Assembly (NCBI GenBank): GCA_019419545.1
Contig: DXZT01000006.1
Coordinates: forward strand, 1-51,371
Reading direction: 5' to 3'
DNA: 51,371 nucleotides
DNA from: Collinsella sp.
Lineage (GTDB): Bacteria; Actinomycetota; Coriobacteriia; Coriobacteriales; Coriobacteriaceae
The stretch's first letter is position 1, and the number at the start of each line of letters is the position of its first letter. The translations under genes and the position numbers were made by a program. Shown piece by piece: positions 39,829-48,751 of this stretch. The notes below the pieces were generated by a model. The model had not been told where the DNA came from, made no database searches, and saw only the letters and a program-made list of their open reading frames with translations.

Positions 39829-41091
39829 ATGGCTGGGCTGAGAGACGTCGGCGTCTCGTTGAAATCAAAAACAGTGCGGTCAATCAGGCTCGCGGAACTT
39901 CTGGTTGCGCAGCTGTGCACGTATTCGATGCTGTCGGCGCTGTGCTTTGCGTATCCACTTTACTTGTTCGATTGCAGTGGATCGTCAACGTTATATGGCG
40001 CCGTCGTGGCGACGGCGTTCATACCCGGCGTACTCGCAACTCCGGCTGGTGGGATCTTAGCGGATCGGGGAAGACACCGCGAGGTCTTCGTGTCCCTCGG
40101 CATTGCTCTGATGACTGCATCACTGCTGTCTATCCCCATGAAGCGCTCGTTGCCTCTTGCGGTCGTCGTAGTAGCGATACTTTGTGTTCAATATGGTGTT
40201 CAATCGCTGCTAAAGCCAATGCTCCAAATTGAGACGGTGCGTATGGCGGGTGAAGAGAAGGTTGAGCGGGCCACTGCATTGGTTTCGCAGATGACCATGG
40301 TGAGCAATATCTTGGGTCCTGTGGTCGGGACGGCAGTCTATGGGTGCTTTGGCATCGATGCTCTTTGCACAACCGCGTCGGTGGCGTTTGCGATTTCAGC
40401 TCTCTTGTTTGGGGTCGCACTCAAGCAAAACGCCTCATCTGAAACGATGAGAGACGGCGCGACTCGCACGACATGCCGAAACGATTTTCGGGAGTCGATT
40501 CGGTATCTGTTGCAAAATGCATCATTGGTCGCTGTGATTTTGCTTGCGGCAGTTTTGAACCTTGCGTTGGTTGGGCTAACGATTGGCGCTCCCATTATTG
40601 TTACGAAGCATCTCGGCATGCAATCGTCCTGCGTTGGGATAGTTGAGGTTGCTCTGGGCCTGGGTGGTCTTACCGGCAGTGGCTTGGTCGGCATTTGGCC
40701 GCATCGTTTTTCTTTCAATGGCATATGCCGATATGTTGCGATGATCTGTTTTGGAGTCGCGCCGATTATTGTTACGCTGTTGTTCGGCGTAGATGTATGC
40801 GTGTTCACCGTGTTTGCGGTTGGTTCGGCATGGGTCATGGTGTGGGCGAGCATTACGTCGGTTGAAATCATCGCGTTTGTTCAGCGGGCAGCGCCGACTG
40901 AGCTCTGCGGAAAAGTGCTTTCGGTCGTTTACATGGTCCTTTCCTGCGCAACACCTATCGGCCAATTGACGTACGGGGTTGCATATGATCGATGGACACC
41001 GGCGATTGTATTCGCAGGCATGCTGGCGGTGCTGACGTTGACGACGGCGCTGTTTTATCGGCTGAAAAGTTGCTTGTGGCGATTGTCTTAA
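39829..41091 (+). CDS. MFS transporter
   Basis: A 420-aa membrane protein with about twelve hydrophobic helices. The loop after helix two, GGILADRGRHREVFV, is the A-motif of the major facilitator superfamily. It resembles macrolide-type exporters, so drug or metabolite efflux is likely, but the substrate cannot be named. GGGGGTGGG precedes the ATG at 39829; the longer frame from 39751 would read through the operator. It is controlled, by inference, by the TetR protein encoded just upstream. Confidence 0.88.
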   Translation: MAGLRDVGVSLKSKTVRSIRLAELLVAQLCTYSMLSALCFAYPLYLFDCSGSSTLYGAVVATAFIPGVLATPAGGILADRGRHREVFVSLGIALMTASLLSIPMKRSLPLAVVVVAILCVQYGVQSLLKPMLQIETVRMAGEEKVERATALVSQMTMVSNILGPVVGTAVYGCFGIDALCTTASVAFAISALLFGVALKQNASSETMRDGATRTTCRNDFRESIRYLLQNASLVAVILLAAVLNLALVGLTIGAPIIVTKHLGMQSSCVGIVEVALGLGGLTGSGLVGIWPHRFSFNGICRYVAMICFGVAPIIVTLLFGVDVCVFTVFAVGSAWVMVWASITSVEIIAFVQRAAPTELCGKVLSVVYMVLSCATPIGQLTYGVAYDRWTPAIVFAGMLAVLTLTTALFYRLKSCLWRLS

Positions 41092-41208
41092 CGCGCTGGG
41101 GCACCGTTGCTTTGCGGAAGCGAATGTCCTGGCGCGTTGGAACACCCTTGCATGGGCATGCCTCTCTTTCGTCTAAAATAACGTGCAGACGAAGGAGAGG
41201 CATGCCCC

Positions 41209-42066
41209 ATGATCAAGATGTTCGCGAGTGACTTAGACGGAACGCTGCTGAACGCCCTGCACGAGGCAGATAGGACTATCCGCCGCGCCATTCGCGAGCT
41301 GACTGAGGCTGGCCTGCATGTGGTTCCCGCGACCGGACGCTCGACGCTGCCGATTGGCGAGCATGGCTTTACGGGCCTGGCGCTTGACGCCTGCTGCTCC
41401 AACGGATCCATCGTGCGCGACAGCCATGGCGAGGTGCTCAAGACCTGGACCATCGACCCACAGATCACTGAGGAGCTGCTCAAGGAGTTTCCGGATATCT
41501 GTTTTGACTGCTCCACGCCCGACGGCATGTTTTCGAGCGGATCGTTCGAGATGCACCAGGCGGGCTTTAAAAAGGACAGCCCTATCAAGCGCATCGTGAT
41601 GCGCGGCATGCGTGCGCGTGGCGGGTACCACGAGGAACAGTGCTTCGACCAGTCGATCGGTGACATCCTGCGTCATGACGTGTGCAAGATCAACTGCCGC
41701 GTGACCTCGCCCGAGCTGGAGCGCGACCTTAAGGCGTATTTGGCCGAGCGTTCGGACCGTGTGGTCAACGCGCCGTTCGATCCGGTGATGTTCGAGATCA
41801 CGGACGTGGCGTGCAACAAGGGCGAGAGCGTGGCCTGGCTGGCGGGCTACTACGGTATTGCCGAGGACGAGGTCGCGGTTTACGGCGACGGCGGCAACGA
41901 CATCGCCATGCTCAAGCGTTTCCGCCACAGCTATGCGACCAAAAACGGCAGCGACGCGGCCAAGGCCGCCGCGAGCGCGACCATCGGCAGCTGTATGGCC
42001 CATGCCGTCCCCAAACACATGCTCGCCACCATGCGCAAGCAAAACTCCCGCACCATCATCGAATAA
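41209..42066 (+). CDS. Cof-type HAD-IIB family phosphatase
   Basis: A 285-aa cytosolic hydrolase of the haloacid dehalogenase superfamily. FASDLDGTLLN holds the nucleophile Asp and the acid/base Asp; ATGRS is motif II; NKGESV supplies the motif III lysine; and GDGGNDIAML is motif IV. The cap between motifs II and III is of the C2B type, as in Cof phosphatases acting on sugar phosphates, flavin mononucleotide or pyridoxal phosphate. The substrate is undetermined. GAAGGAGAGG precedes the ATG. Confidence 0.92.
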   Translation: MIKMFASDLDGTLLNALHEADRTIRRAIRELTEAGLHVVPATGRSTLPIGEHGFTGLALDACCSNGSIVRDSHGEVLKTWTIDPQITEELLKEFPDICFDCSTPDGMFSSGSFEMHQAGFKKDSPIKRIVMRGMRARGGYHEEQCFDQSIGDILRHDVCKINCRVTSPELERDLKAYLAERSDRVVNAPFDPVMFEITDVACNKGESVAWLAGYYGIAEDEVAVYGDGGNDIAMLKRFRHSYATKNGSDAAKAAASATIGSCMAHAVPKHMLATMRKQNSRTIIE

Positions 42067-42071
42067 GGGAC

Positions 42072-42088
42072 AAAGGGACAGTCCCTTT
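42072..42088. repeat. Short palindrome after the HAD gene
   Basis: AAAGGGAC-A-GTCCCTTT is a perfect hairpin six bases past the HAD stop. Its GGGACA core recalls the loop of the family B elements. No T-run follows beyond the TTT of the stem. Confidence 0.5.
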
Positions 42089-42122
42089 GCCACAATCTAA
42101 ATATTGCCTTTACGTGTTGATA

Positions 42123-42165
42123 CACACGGTGTGCAATAATACTCGCACTGTGCAATAGCGCACAG
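42123..42165. promoter_or_regulatory. Candidate operator/promoter region of the TetR-activase operon
   Basis: CACACGGTGTG (42123-42133) and CTGTGCAATAGCGCACAG (42148-42165) are inverted repeats just upstream of the TetR gene, in the zone where its promoter is expected. Autoregulation by the TetR protein is inferred. Confidence 0.5.
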
Positions 42166-42186
42166 GTTGAGTAACAAGGAGGACGT

Positions 42187-42897
42187 TTGTCCCAGCTCGA
42201 GAAATGTGATCGCCGGTCCCTTCGCTCGCAGCGCGCCCTTCGCCAGGCGCTTGCCAGCGAGCTTGCCGAAAGCGGCGACCTTTCACGCATTAACGTCGCG
42301 TCGCTCACCGAGCGCGCCGGTCTTACACGCCGCACGTTCTATTCGCACTACCGCGATATCCCCGACTTTATCAGCCAGATCGAGGACGGCCTGCTTGCCG
42401 AGATTCGCGAGCGGGTGGAGCTTATCACCGCAGCTCAATTACCCGATCTTTACCGCAATATCGACGAGCTCGAGCCGGCACCCGGTTCGGTTGAGCTGCT
42501 GCGCTATCTTGCGGCTAATCGCGACCTTATCGGGGCTCTGCTGGGCCCGGGCGGCGACCCCGCCTTTATTAAAAAGATTATCGACACCGCGCGTGAGGCT
42601 GTGGTGCCGCGTGCACAGACGGGCATTTTGGGCTTGGCGCTGGGCACCTTCTTTGACTACTACGTCACCTATGTCGTAAGTGCCGAGGTCGGCATGATCC
42701 AACGTTGGTTTGAGCGTGACCTTTCCGAATCGCCCGAGACCATGGCGCGCATTATGACGGTTATCGCCTTTGTGCGCCCCGGCGACCTGTATGGCCAACC
42801 CATCGATATCAACGTGCCGGAATACGGCATGAAGCTATTGAATCTGCAGCTCGAGGACGCGGCCGACACCGCCGCAGCCGTCGAGTCCAACAACTAA
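42187..42897 (+). CDS. TetR/AcrR family regulator upstream of the activase
   Basis: A 236-aa regulator. ALRQALASELAESG and VASLTERAGLTRRTFYSHYRD form a TetR-type HTH; the C-terminal part is helical with GALLGPGGDPAFIKKI, as in the TetR_C group found with dihydroxyacetone or acyl metabolism genes. The TTG start follows AAGGAGGACG, a strong ribosome site. It ends 12 bases before the activase start, so the two share a transcript, and inverted repeats upstream suggest autoregulation. Confidence 0.86.
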   Translation: MSQLEKCDRRSLRSQRALRQALASELAESGDLSRINVASLTERAGLTRRTFYSHYRDIPDFISQIEDGLLAEIRERVELITAAQLPDLYRNIDELEPAPGSVELLRYLAANRDLIGALLGPGGDPAFIKKIIDTAREAVVPRAQTGILGLALGTFFDYYVTYVVSAEVGMIQRWFERDLSESPETMARIMTVIAFVRPGDLYGQPIDINVPEYGMKLLNLQLEDAADTAAAVESNN

Positions 42898-42909
42898 GAG
42901 GAGAGACAG

Positions 42910-45900
42910 ATGAGCAAACTCGTCGAGGGCATCAAGGACCGCATGGTCGCTGCCGCACGCGAGGCCGCGCCCGCCGTGGTGGACGCCGCGCAGAAGGCCG
43001 CGACCGCGGCTGCCGAGAAAGTTGCCGAGGCAGTTGCCGATGCCAAGAACGCGGCAGGGGAGACGTCCATCGCCAGTGAGCCCGCCACCGCCACCGAGCC
43101 CGTAGCCGCCGCCCACGCCCCCGAAGGCGCGATCTTCAACCCCGGCAACGCCCACGGCAACCTGCACCTGGGCATCGACGTGGGCTCCACCACCGTTAAG
43201 CTCGCCGTGCTCAACGACGACAACCAGATCGTCTACGCCAAGTACCAGCGCCACCACACCGACGTCCGTGCCTGCGCCCGCGACCTGTTCGAGGGCGCTG
43301 CGACCGTGCTGCCGACGGCCCAGATGACCTGCGCCATCACCGGCTCGGGCGGCCTGCTGCTGTCCCAGTGGCTCGACCTGGAGTTTGTCCAGGAGGTCAT
43401 CGCCAGTAAGCGCGCCGTCGAGACCCTTATCCCGGCCACCGACGTCGCCATCGAGTTGGGTGGCGAAGACGCCAAGATCATCTACTTCGATAATGGCATT
43501 GAGCAGCGCATGAACGGCACCTGCGCCGGCGGCACGGGCGCGTTCATCGACCAGATGGCAACCCTGCTGCACACTGACGCCAGCGGCCTTAACGAACTCG
43601 CGGCCAACGCCACCACCATCTATCCCATCGCCAGCCGCTGCGGCGTTTTTGCCAAGACCGACGTGCAGCCGCTGCTCAACGAGGGGGCCCGCCCCGAGGA
43701 CGTGGCCGCCTCCATCTTCCAGGCTGTCGTGACTCAGACCATCTCGGGCTTGGCGTGCGGCCGTCCCATCCGCGGCAACGTCGCCTTCCTGGGCGGCCCG
43801 CTGCAGTACCTCTCCGAGCTGCGCCACCGCTTCTACCTCACGCTCAATCTGGACGAGGAGCACCGCATTGTGCCCCAAAACGCTCACCTGTTTGTGGCGA
43901 GCGGCGCCGCCATGGCGCACGAGTCCAACAAGCTCAGCACGTTCCCGCAGCTCATCGAGGCTATCGACAGCCTGGGTGACACGCAGGGTGCCGAGGTCGA
44001 GCGTCTGGATCCGCTCTTTGCCACCGACGAGGACTTTGCCGAGTTCAAGACCCGCCACGACCAGGAAGTCGTCCCCAAGGGCAAGCTCGACGGCTACACC
44101 GGCCGCGTGTTCATCGGCATCGACGCCGGCTCCACCACCATGAAGGCCGCGCTCGTGGGCGAGGACGGTCAGCTGCTGCACACCTGGTACGGCAACAACA
44201 ACGGCGACATCCTAGGCACGGCCAAGGTCATCATGGCCGATTTCTACAACCACATCCCCGCGGGCTGCACCATCGGCCACGTGACCACCACGGGCTACGG
44301 TGAGGCGCTGCTCATCGAGGCCCTCAAGGCCGATTCCGGCGAGATCGAGACCGTCGCGCACCTGCGCGGCGCCAAGGCGTTCCTGCCCGGCGTCGAGTTC
44401 ATTCTGGACATTGGCGGCCAGGACATGAAGTGCCTGCGCGTCAAGGACGGCGTCATCGAGCACATCATGCTCAACGAGGCCTGCTCGTCGGGTTGCGGTA
44501 GCTTTATCGAGAGCTTCGCCGTCTCTATGAACATGGACGTGCGCGCGTTCGCCAACGCCGCCATCCATGCCAAAGCCCCGGTCGACCTGGGAAGTCGCTG
44601 CACGGTCTTTATGAACTCGCGCGTCAAGCAGGCGCAAAAGGAAGGCGCCACGGTGGGCGACATCGCCGCCGGCCTGTCCTATTCCGTCATCAAGAATGCC
44701 CTGTTCAAGGTCATTAAGCTGCGCGATCCCAAGGAGATCGGCAGCCAGGTAATCGTCCAGGGCGGCACCTTTATGTCCGATGCGACACTGCGCGCGTTTG
44801 AACAGCTCACCGGCGTTCATGCCGTGCGTCCCGACATCGCCGGCTGCATGGGCGCCTACGGTGCGGCCCTGCTCGCCCGCGACCGCGCCGGCGCCGACGG
44901 CACCTCGACCATTCTTTCGGCTGAGGACATCGCGCACCTTACCGTGACGCAAAAGCATGTCCGCTGCGGCCGTTGCTCCAACAACTGCCAGCTTACCGTC
45001 AACGACTTTGGCGGCGGCAGGCGCTTCATTACCGGTAACCGCTGCGAGAAGGGTGCCGGCCACAAAAAGCAGAAGACCGAGGCCCCCAACCTCTTCAAAA
45101 AGAAAAACGAGCTGCTCTTTAACCGCGAGGTTCTGAGCCCCGACGAGGCCCCGCGCGGCACCGTGGGTATCCCGCGCGCACTCAACATGTACGAGAACTA
45201 CCCCTTCTGGCACGCGTTCTTTACGCGCCTGGGCTTTAGCGTGCAGCTGTCCGACCAGTCGAGCAAAAAGACCTACCAGGCGGGCATCGAGTCCATGCCG
45301 TCCGAGAGCGTGTGCTATCCGGCCAAGATGAGCCACGGCCACGTGATGAACCTTATCGACCGCGACGTCGACTTTATCTGGATGCCGTGCGTGCGCTGGG
45401 AGCGCAAGGAGGATCAGACCGCCGGCAACTGTTACAACTGCCCCATTGTCATGAGCTACCCCACGGCGTTGGCACTCAACATCGACGAGATCCGCGAGCA
45501 GAACATCGAGTTCCTGTACCCGTTTGTGCCCTATCACGACAAGACCGAGCTCAAGCGCCGCCTGTACCAGGTGCTCGCCGTCGACCGCGTGGCCGATGCC
45601 GAGGCCGGACGCGGTCGTGTGCGCGGCCCTAAAATCACGCGCTCCGAGGTCGATGCCGCCGTCAACGCTGCCTTTGAGGCCGACGCGCGCTTCCACGAGG
45701 ATATCCAGACCATGGGCGAGGAGGCTCTTAAGTGGGTCGAGGACCACGGTGGCCACGGCATTGTGCTCGCCGGCCGTCCCTACCATAACGACCCCGAGAT
45801 CAACCACGCCCTGCCCGAGCTTATCTCGAGCTTTGGCTTTGCGGTCTTTACCGAGGATTCGCTCGCACATCTCGTGAAGCCCGAGCGCCCCATCCGCGTC

Positions 45901-47691
45901 GTCGACCAGTGGATGTACCACAGCCGCCTGTACGCCGTCGCGCGCTTTGTGACGATGCGCAACGACCTGGACCTGATCCAGCTCAACTCCTTCGGCTGCG
46001 GCCTGGACGCTCTGACCACCGACCAGGTGCAGGAGATTCTGGAGGCCAGCGGCAAGATCTACACCGTGCTCAAGATCGACGAGGTGTCCAACCTGGGCGC
46101 TGCGCGCATCCGCATCCGCTCACTCATGGCGGCGCTCAAGGACCAGGAGGCCGAGCGCTTGGCCGAGGCCACGGCCGCGGGCGAGGCCTATGAGCAGGGC
46201 GATGCCGCGCCGGTGGCGCCCTCCACGGATGCCCCCGCGTTCGCAAGCCGTAAGTACACGTTCGAGGCTCAGCGCGAGAGTGCTTCGACCGCGTGGCCCA
46301 AGGTGCCCTTTACCGAGCAGATGCGCGAGGAGGGCTACACCATCCTGTGCCCGCAGATGGCACCAATCCACTTTGACCTGGTCAAAGAGGTGTTCCGCGG
46401 TGCTGGCTACAACTTGGAGCTGCTGCCCTCGACCGACCACGACGCCGTCGAGGCCGGCCTGCGCTACGTGAACAACGACATCTGCTACCCGTCTATTTTG
46501 GTGACCGGCCAGATTATGGAGGCCATCGAGAGCGGTCGGTACGACCTGTCCAAGACGGCCGTGGTTATCAGCCAGACCGGCGGCGGCTGCCGTGCCACCA
46601 ACTATATCGCGCTCATCCGTAAGGCCCTGCGCGAGAGCGGCCATCCCGAGATCCCGGTGATCTCGCTTTCGGCCGTGGCACTCGGCGAGGACAACCCCGG
46701 CTTTAAGATTACGCCGGCGCTGCTTAAGCAGGCCGTGTACGCGGTGCTCTTTGGCGACGTGATGATGCAGATGCTCTATCGTTGCCGCCCGTACGAGGCT
46801 ACACCCGGCGCCGCCAACGCGCTCTACGAGGAGTACATGGCGCGCGCCCGCAAGCTGGCGCCCAAGTTCAACCGCCACAACTACACCAAGCTGTGCCGCG
46901 AGGCCATCCGCGCGTTCGACACCATGCCGCTTGTGGGCGAGGGCACCAAGCCGCGCGTGGGCGTGGTCGGCGAGATCTTGGTCAAGTTCCACCCTACGGC
47001 CAACAACCACGTGGTCGATGTGATCGAGCGCGAGGGCTGCGAGGCCGTGGTACCGGGCCTGCTCGACTTCTTCCTGTACTCCATGAGCAACGCCGAGCTG
47101 CAGAAGGACGAGCTGGGAAGCTCTGCCACTACGCGCGCTGGTATGCAGGCGCTCATCAAACTCGTGGACTGGATGCGTACGCCGGTGGAGGAGATGCTCG
47201 AAAAGTCCAAGCGCTTTGAGGCGCCTGAGCGCATCGGTACCATGGCCGACAAGGCGCGCACGGTGCTTTCGGTGTGCAACAACATGGGCGAGGGCTGGCT
47301 GCTCACGGCCGAGATGCTCGATCTGATCGATCACGGTGCGCCCAACATCATCTGCACGCAGCCCTTCGCGTGCCTGCCCAACCACGTGGTGGGCAAGGCG
47401 GTGATCAAGGAACTGCGTCGCCAGCATCCCGAGAGCAACATCGTCGCGGTGGACTACGACCCCGGTGCGTCCGAGGTCAACCAGCTCAACCGTATTAAGC
47501 TCATGATTAGCGTGGCCAAGGAGAACATGCGCGCCGGCAAGGGCTTTAAGCTCGAGAAGGTGGCGCCGCTCGCGATGGACGAGGTCACCGGCCAGATGCG
47601 CGCCCACGATGGCTGCGTGAGCTGCGGGCCGGCCAGCGAGGAAGCCGTTGCATCGGTCGCCAAGCGTCTGGGACGTGGCATTAAGAAGTAG
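42910..47691 (+). CDS. Fused acyl-CoA dehydratase activase/HgdB-like protein
   Basis: A 1593-aa protein. Residues 1-75 are Ala/Glu/Lys-rich and amphipathic, unlike the rest. Two ASKHA ATPase domains follow: domain one about 86-350 (HLGIDVGSTTVKLAV; GTCAGGTGAFIDQMA) and domain two about 395-660 (FIGIDAGSTTMKAAL; NEACSSGCGSFIES). CGRCSNNC near 685 and CEKG near 709 could bind an Fe-S cluster. The remainder matches DUF2229/HgdB-like segments (SESVCYPAKMSHGHV; NDICYPSILVTGQI). Such proteins use ATP to push electrons at low potential into 2-hydroxyacyl-CoA dehydratases or related radical enzymes. The client enzyme is not in this window. GAGGAGAG precedes the ATG. Confidence 0.92.
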   Translation: MSKLVEGIKDRMVAAAREAAPAVVDAAQKAATAAAEKVAEAVADAKNAAGETSIASEPATATEPVAAAHAPEGAIFNPGNAHGNLHLGIDVGSTTVKLAVLNDDNQIVYAKYQRHHTDVRACARDLFEGAATVLPTAQMTCAITGSGGLLLSQWLDLEFVQEVIASKRAVETLIPATDVAIELGGEDAKIIYFDNGIEQRMNGTCAGGTGAFIDQMATLLHTDASGLNELAANATTIYPIASRCGVFAKTDVQPLLNEGARPEDVAASIFQAVVTQTISGLACGRPIRGNVAFLGGPLQYLSELRHRFYLTLNLDEEHRIVPQNAHLFVASGAAMAHESNKLSTFPQLIEAIDSLGDTQGAEVERLDPLFATDEDFAEFKTRHDQEVVPKGKLDGYTGRVFIGIDAGSTTMKAALVGEDGQLLHTWYGNNNGDILGTAKVIMADFYNHIPAGCTIGHVTTTGYGEALLIEALKADSGEIETVAHLRGAKAFLPGVEFILDIGGQDMKCLRVKDGVIEHIMLNEACSSGCGSFIESFAVSMNMDVRAFANAAIHAKAPVDLGSRCTVFMNSRVKQAQKEGATVGDIAAGLSYSVIKNALFKVIKLRDPKEIGSQVIVQGGTFMSDATLRAFEQLTGVHAVRPDIAGCMGAYGAALLARDRAGADGTSTILSAEDIAHLTVTQKHVRCGRCSNNCQLTVNDFGGGRRFITGNRCEKGAGHKKQKTEAPNLFKKKNELLFNREVLSPDEAPRGTVGIPRALNMYENYPFWHAFFTRLGFSVQLSDQSSKKTYQAGIESMPSESVCYPAKMSHGHVMNLIDRDVDFIWMPCVRWERKEDQTAGNCYNCPIVMSYPTALALNIDEIREQNIEFLYPFVPYHDKTELKRRLYQVLAVDRVADAEAGRGRVRGPKITRSEVDAAVNAAFEADARFHEDIQTMGEEALKWVEDHGGHGIVLAGRPYHNDPEINHALPELISSFGFAVFTEDSLAHLVKPERPIRVVDQWMYHSRLYAVARFVTMRNDLDLIQLNSFGCGLDALTTDQVQEILEASGKIYTVLKIDEVSNLGAARIRIRSLMAALKDQEAERLAEATAAGEAYEQGDAAPVAPSTDAPAFASRKYTFEAQRESASTAWPKVPFTEQMREEGYTILCPQMAPIHFDLVKEVFRGAGYNLELLPSTDHDAVEAGLRYVNNDICYPSILVTGQIMEAIESGRYDLSKTAVVISQTGGGCRATNYIALIRKALRESGHPEIPVISLSAVALGEDNPGFKITPALLKQAVYAVLFGDVMMQMLYRCRPYEATPGAANALYEEYMARARKLAPKFNRHNYTKLCREAIRAFDTMPLVGEGTKPRVGVVGEILVKFHPTANNHVVDVIEREGCEAVVPGLLDFFLYSMSNAELQKDELGSSATTRAGMQALIKLVDWMRTPVEEMLEKSKRFEAPERIGTMADKARTVLSVCNNMGEGWLLTAEMLDLIDHGAPNIICTQPFACLPNHVVGKAVIKELRRQHPESNIVAVDYDPGASEVNQLNRIKLMISVAKENMRAGKGFKLEKVAPLAMDEVTGQMRAHDGCVSCGPASEEAVASVAKRLGRGIKK

Positions 47692-47721
47692 CTGGCCTGC
47701 TTTGGGCTGGATATGAGACAA

Positions 47722-47757
47722 ACGGGTGGTAGCCGTACCGGCTACCACCCGTTTTTG
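47722..47757 (+). terminator. Intrinsic terminator after the activase gene
   Basis: ACGGGTGGTAGCC (47722-47734) and GGCTACCACCCGT (47740-47752) form a perfect 13-bp stem followed by TTTTTG. Confidence 0.95.
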
Positions 47758-47809
47758 CTGGACATCTGTTGCGTAAACGGTCCAACTATCACCCCCCTGC
47801 GAACTTAGA

Positions 47810-47940
47810 TTTCGGAAGTATGCGGCAAAATTTGAATAGGCCGAGCACACTGGATATGCCCAAGCTTTGTACCTGCGGTTTTATTGGTGAAAAACCGGGG
47901 TGTGCTCGAGGGCTCCGGAATTTGCCGCATACTTCCGAAA
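47810..47940. repeat. 131-bp nested inverted repeat
   Basis: The outer arms 47810-47832 and 47919-47940 pair over 22 bases with one bulged A (starting TTTCGGAAGTATGCGGCAAA). Inside, CGAGCACAC (47842-47850) pairs with GTGTGCTCG (47900-47908), and further in CGGTTTT pairs with AAAACCG. No frame spans it in a meaningful way. It is similar in plan to the elements at 157 and 1641. Confidence 0.82.
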
Positions 47941-48173
47941 ACAACGTCTCGGTGGCACCAAAAATTGCCTCCAGAACCCTGAGATAATGAACATATGTAG
48001 CCGCTCGCCGCAAATTATCGTCCGTTCATGGAACCTATCTCCAACGAGTTGTAACCATATGGTTTGATGTTGGAAACATATGATTGCCGGCAGGCCATAG
48101 GTGACGTTCCCCCTGATATCGGAGGTTCCAGGTATGTTTCACGCTCCGTTAAGCAACTATCGGCTGGGCTAGC

Positions 48174-48623
48174 ATGGGCCGCCGCACTATCTCAATAACC
48201 CTTGCAGTGGTCTGCCTGGCTGTGCTCCTGGGCGCTACAGGGCTGTTTGCTATAAGCCGAGAAACGTCCTATATGCAGGAATGCGCTTCCGAAGGGTTTG
48301 CCATTGATGGTTTCTATCGGGATGACAAAACGAGTCGGGTAACCCTGGCTTTTCTTGAGGAGGACAACTGTCGATGGCAGCTGGTCGACCAAGACGGAAT
48401 CTGCACAGACGGGCAGTTTAAGCGTACGGATGACCCCAACATCCTGATATTAAAGAAGGAAAACGGTGAAGAATTCGGTACGGTCCACGTGGCGTACTTG
48501 TCACGCCGACGCGATCAGGGCTTGCTCTACCTATTTAGAGATACCAGGGTGACCCGTTTTTATCTGGTGAGTACCGGTCCGGCGTTTACGGTGGAGTCTG
48601 GCGATGTCGATGCGGACAGTTGA
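48174..48623 (+). CDS. Small exported or membrane-anchored protein, unknown function
   Basis: A 149-aa protein. A hydrophobic helix at about 6-27 without a lipobox or clear cleavage site suggests membrane anchoring with the rest outside. The outer domain has several beta-like stretches (SRVTLAFLEEDNCRWQLVDQ; GTVHVAYLSRR) and two cysteines. I recognise no family. The ribosome site is weak, but a terminator follows directly and codon use is normal, so it is probably real. Confidence 0.6.
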   Translation: MGRRTISITLAVVCLAVLLGATGLFAISRETSYMQECASEGFAIDGFYRDDKTSRVTLAFLEEDNCRWQLVDQDGICTDGQFKRTDDPNILILKKENGEEFGTVHVAYLSRRRDQGLLYLFRDTRVTRFYLVSTGPAFTVESGDVDADS

Positions 48624-48643
48624 TTCACGGCAATAAAACAGCG

Positions 48644-48679
48644 AGCGGGGCACGGACATGAATCGCGCCCCGCTTTTTT
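48644..48679 (+). terminator. Intrinsic terminator after the small exported protein
   Basis: AGCGGGGC (48644-48651) pairs with GCCCCGCT (48667-48674), followed by a run of six T. Confidence 0.9.
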
Positions 48680-48751
48680 GCTCGCGGCCTGCGTCGCGTC
48701 TGCGCCTCGTTCCGACTCGCGCCCGTGCGCGCATCCATCTCACATCCCGCA

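Larger units (their letters stand above)
47692..48173. other. Intergenic region between activase and small exported protein
   Basis: No gene is supported. It contains the activase terminator (47722) and the large nested palindrome 47810-47940. After that the sequence holds a palindromic CATATGATTG-like stretch and probably the promoter of the gene at 48174, not clearly recognisable. Confidence 0.55.

Noticed and set aside
44212..47850. Long minus-strand open frames (569 and 576 codons) opposite the activase
   Set aside because: High-GC antisense shadows of conserved ASKHA/HgdB sequence, without ribosome sites or motifs.
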